Shown piece after piece: positions 6,143-7,886 of a DNA stretch of 7,886 nt. The stretch's first letter is position 1. Each line of letters starts with the position of its first letter. This DNA is from BOKV01 sp041742235. GTDB taxonomy: Bacteria; Pseudomonadota; Alphaproteobacteria; Rhizobiales; Rhizobiaceae. The stretch is from assembly GCA_041742235.1 (NCBI GenBank), contig JBGSJA010000338.1, positions 1 through 7,886 on the forward strand, written 5' to 3'. Both the position numbers and the translations under genes were made by a program. The notes beneath the pieces were generated by a model, which worked only from the letters and a program-made list of their open reading frames with translations, made no database searches and was not told the origin of the DNA.

Positions 6143-6720
6143 ACGCCGGCCATGGCGATCTGGTCGTCGATCTCGCGCGCTGAAAAGCCCAGCGCCTTGC
6201 CGATCTCATGCACTTTGCCAAGTTCCTTGCTGGACTGGGAGAGATCGCTCATCATCACGAGATAGCAACCCTTTACCATCATTTGACGCATGGCCGGCGA
6301 TAGGCGTTCGCGCTCGGCAGCGAGGCGCGTTGCCACTGCCGGGCCCTTGAGTTCAGCTACTGTCTTGGCGATCTCGTCATCGGGCATGGCGCTGCCGGTG
6401 AGGCGCTCGCATATGCGTGAAACAGTCGCCAGTTCATCACGGGAAATCGCACCGTCGGCTGCGGCGACTGCGCCCAGGCACTGTATCAGCAGCCGCACCT
6501 GCCACTCCTCGTGCCGCGCCCTTGCCACCGGCGTGACAGCGGCCGGTTTGGCGCTGAAAAGACCGGAAGCTCCGAACATCAGTACGATCGCGCCGACGAT
6601 CACGCCGGCAAAGGAGAGCGCGGCGATGACCGGCGCTTGCGAACCATAGCCCAGATACAGCCCGATTGCGCCAGCCGCCACCAGCACAAGGCCCGCCAAG
6701 GTCAACAAGGCTGCGCGCAT
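6139..6720 (-). CDS. Membrane-anchored TerB-like domain protein
   Basis: A 193-residue protein with two predicted membrane helices (about residues 4-24 and 30-50), then a soluble helical region resembling TerB/DjlA N-terminal domains. The core motif is LGAVAAADGAISRDELATVSRI (81-102), whose AADG-x-IS-x-x-E pattern is typical of TerB-like acidic helical modules. The second half (about 145-185, MVKGCYLVMMSDLSQSSKEL then IGKALGFSAREID) has the usual layout, but the second DG is replaced by DL, so the paired acidic site is degenerate. TerB-like domains are linked to tellurite resistance and to membrane-associated stress complexes; no tellurite genes (terC, terD) are visible here, so resistance should not be assumed. 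The ATG at 6720 has GGGGTGA upstream with a short spacer. It is first in a two-gene unit with the hydrolase (ATGA overlap) and may place or regulate it at the membrane. Confidence 0.72.
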   Translation of the reverse strand: MRAALLTLAGLVLVAAGAIGLYLGYGSQAPVIAALSFAGVIVGAIVLMFGASGLFSAKPAAVTPVARARHEEWQVRLLIQCLGAVAAADGAISRDELATVSRICERLTGSAMPDDEIAKTVAELKGPAVATRLAAERERLSPAMRQMMVKGCYLVMMSDLSQSSKELGKVHEIGKALGFSAREIDDQIAMAGV

Positions 6721-6941
6721 GAATCACCCCGGTTTCCAGCAGGCGGAATGAAGCCCCAATGCGGGATGAAAGTCCAGCGTGCGCGAACGCGACTGCCACA
6801 AAGACCGGCAGATCGGCAAATCAACTGCGACGAAAATAAGCACTTGGTTGCAAAGGTCACCATTTAGGCAGTTTTCGCTTGCGCTCGTTCGGAAGCCAAT
6901 GTTGAACTTGTGCACGCAACCGGTTCCTGTGGGAGACATAG
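6721..6941. other. Divergent intergenic region between the TerB-like gene and the ABC transporter gene
   Basis: This 221-base region separates two genes reading outward, so it should contain a promoter for each direction. I see no clear -35/-10 pair, operator palindrome, riboswitch fold or small gene with a convincing ribosome site. The part around 6820-6870 is the most AT-rich and is the likeliest place for promoter elements. Confidence 0.5.
6931..6936 (+). promoter_or_regulatory. Ribosome binding site of the ABC substrate-binding protein gene
   Basis: GGGAGA lies 5 bases before the ATG at 6942 and decides this start, which yields a complete signal peptide directly from the initiating Met. 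Confidence 0.6.
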
Positions 6942-7886
6942 ATGATTTCAAGACGGATTTTTACTGCGGCGGCAATCTCGCTGGGGCTGGCCGGCGCGAC
7001 GATAGCCTTGCCCGCGCAGGCGCAAACCCCGATCAAGTTCACGCTGGACTGGAAGTTCGAGGGGCCGGCCGCGCCGTTCCTGCTGGCGATCGACAAAGGC
7101 TACTTCAAGGAAGAGGGCCTCGATGTAACCATCGACACCGGCGCCGGTTCACGCGAGTCCATTCCGCGCGTCGCCACGGGCGCATACCAGATGGGCTTCG
7201 GCGATATCAACGCGCTGGCCAAGTTCCTCGACGACGATCCGGCGCAGAAGGTGCGCGCCGTCATGATCGCCTATGACATTCCGCCCTTTGCCGTGATCGG
7301 TCGCAAGAGCCTTGGCATCACCGAGGATCCGAAGTCGCTGGAGGGCAAGAAGCTTGGCGCGCCGCCACCGGACGCGGCCTTCGGCCAATGGCCGGCCTTC
7401 AAGGCCGCGGCGGGGATCGACGATTCCAAGATCGTCATCGAAAATGTCGGCTTCCCGGTTCGCGAACCCATGCTGGCGCAGGGCGCGGTGGACGCGATCT
7501 TCGGCTTCTCGTTTTCGTCCGTGCTGAACCTCAAGGCGCAGGGCATTGCCGAGGATGAAATCGTCACCATCCTGATGGCGGAGAACGGCCTTGAACTCTA
7601 TGGCAACACGGTACTGGTCAACACGGACTTCGCCGCCGCCAATCCCGATGCCGTCAAAGGCTTCCTGCGGGCGCTTGCCAAGGGCTTCAAGGCAGCGGTC
7701 GCCGACCCCGCTGCAGGCGTCGATTCCGTGATTGCCCGTAACGAGATCCTCAAGAAGGAGATCGAGATCGAGCGTCTCAACATGGCGATCAGCCAGAACA
7801 TCAAGACGCCCTGGGTCGACGCGAATGGCCTGGGCGGCGTCGATCCGGCACGCCTTGCCAAGAGCCTTGAACAGCTCAAGACATCC
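6942..7886 (+). CDS. ABC transporter periplasmic substrate-binding protein, NMT1/THI5-like (3' end cut by window edge)
   Basis: Exported solute receptor of the nitrate/sulfonate/taurine and thiamine-precursor (NMT1/THI5-like, SsuA-like) binding-protein group, which hands its ligand to an ABC importer. The 315 visible codons start with a signal peptide (MISRR basic end, hydrophobic core, cut after PAQA at residue 27). The fold's first-lobe hallmarks follow: TLDWKFEGPAAPFLLAIDKG (34-53), YFKEEGLDVTIDTGAGS (54-70) and VATGAYQMGFGDINAL (77-92). The second-lobe pattern appears as LEGKKLGAPPPDAAFGQWPAF (133-153) and QGAVDAIFGFS (180-190). Relatives are about 330-345 residues, so only the last few tens are missing. 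The WKFEG-PAAP start resembles binding proteins annotated for pyrimidine-type precursors or aromatic acids, but the ligand cannot be set from this. Permease and ATPase genes are expected downstream, outside the window. Confidence 0.9.
   Translation, partial: MISRRIFTAAAISLGLAGATIALPAQAQTPIKFTLDWKFEGPAAPFLLAIDKGYFKEEGLDVTIDTGAGSRESIPRVATGAYQMGFGDINALAKFLDDDPAQKVRAVMIAYDIPPFAVIGRKSLGITEDPKSLEGKKLGAPPPDAAFGQWPAFKAAAGIDDSKIVIENVGFPVREPMLAQGAVDAIFGFSFSSVLNLKAQGIAEDEIVTILMAENGLELYGNTVLVNTDFAAANPDAVKGFLRALAKGFKAAVADPAAGVDSVIARNEILKKEIEIERLNMAISQNIKTPWVDANGLGGVDPARLAKSLEQLKTS

Noticed and set aside
6139..6720. Tellurite resistance operon
   Set aside because: Only a TerB-like domain is present; there is no terC, terD, terZ or telA-like gene, and the neighbour is a lipid-type hydrolase.

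Overview
The window is GC-rich chromosomal DNA with short intergenic gaps. Most of it is a tad/cpa (Flp-type tight-adherence pilus) operon. Protein similarity as I recall it (the CpaE, CpaF, CpaB and CpaC flavour, plus a short lipoprotein in place of CpaD) points to an alphaproteobacterium, most likely Hyphomicrobiales (Rhizobiales) in the Mesorhizobium/Phyllobacteriaceae neighbourhood. The order assignment is inference; no rRNA or tRNA is present to confirm it.

Right to left on the minus strand (5031 down to 1), the pilus genes run cpaB, cpaC, a 96-residue lipoprotein, cpaE, and cpaF, which is cut by the window's left edge. Gaps are 2 to about 46 bases, so they look like one transcript. CpaB and CpaC build the periplasmic collar and outer-membrane secretin. 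The lipoprotein probably assists the outer-membrane part. CpaE is the MinD/ParA-like localisation factor and CpaF the cytoplasmic ATPase that powers pilin assembly. Neither the pilin gene nor the prepilin peptidase gene (cpaA) lies directly upstream of cpaB; those and the tadB/tadC platform genes must be outside the window.

Upstream of cpaB is an AT-rich 169-base gap (5032-5200). It probably carries the operon promoter, and a nested inverted repeat overlaps the ribosome binding region of cpaB. Beyond it, still on the minus strand, is a translationally coupled pair: a membrane-anchored TerB-like protein (6720-6139) and a serine hydrolase of the monoacylglycerol-lipase/lysophospholipase type (6142-5201).

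From 6721 to 6941 lies a divergent intergenic region. At 6942 a plus-strand gene begins for an NMT1/THI5-like ABC transporter periplasmic binding protein, which runs off the right edge. It is presumably the first gene of an uptake operon whose membrane and ATPase subunits are outside.

I see no CRISPR array, RNA gene, insertion sequence or phage gene, and no clearly new defence or mobile system. The points most worth a second look are the altered Walker A loop and apparently intact receiver residues of CpaE, the miniature lipoprotein in the cpaD slot, the possible translational control of cpaB, and the TerB/lipase pair.
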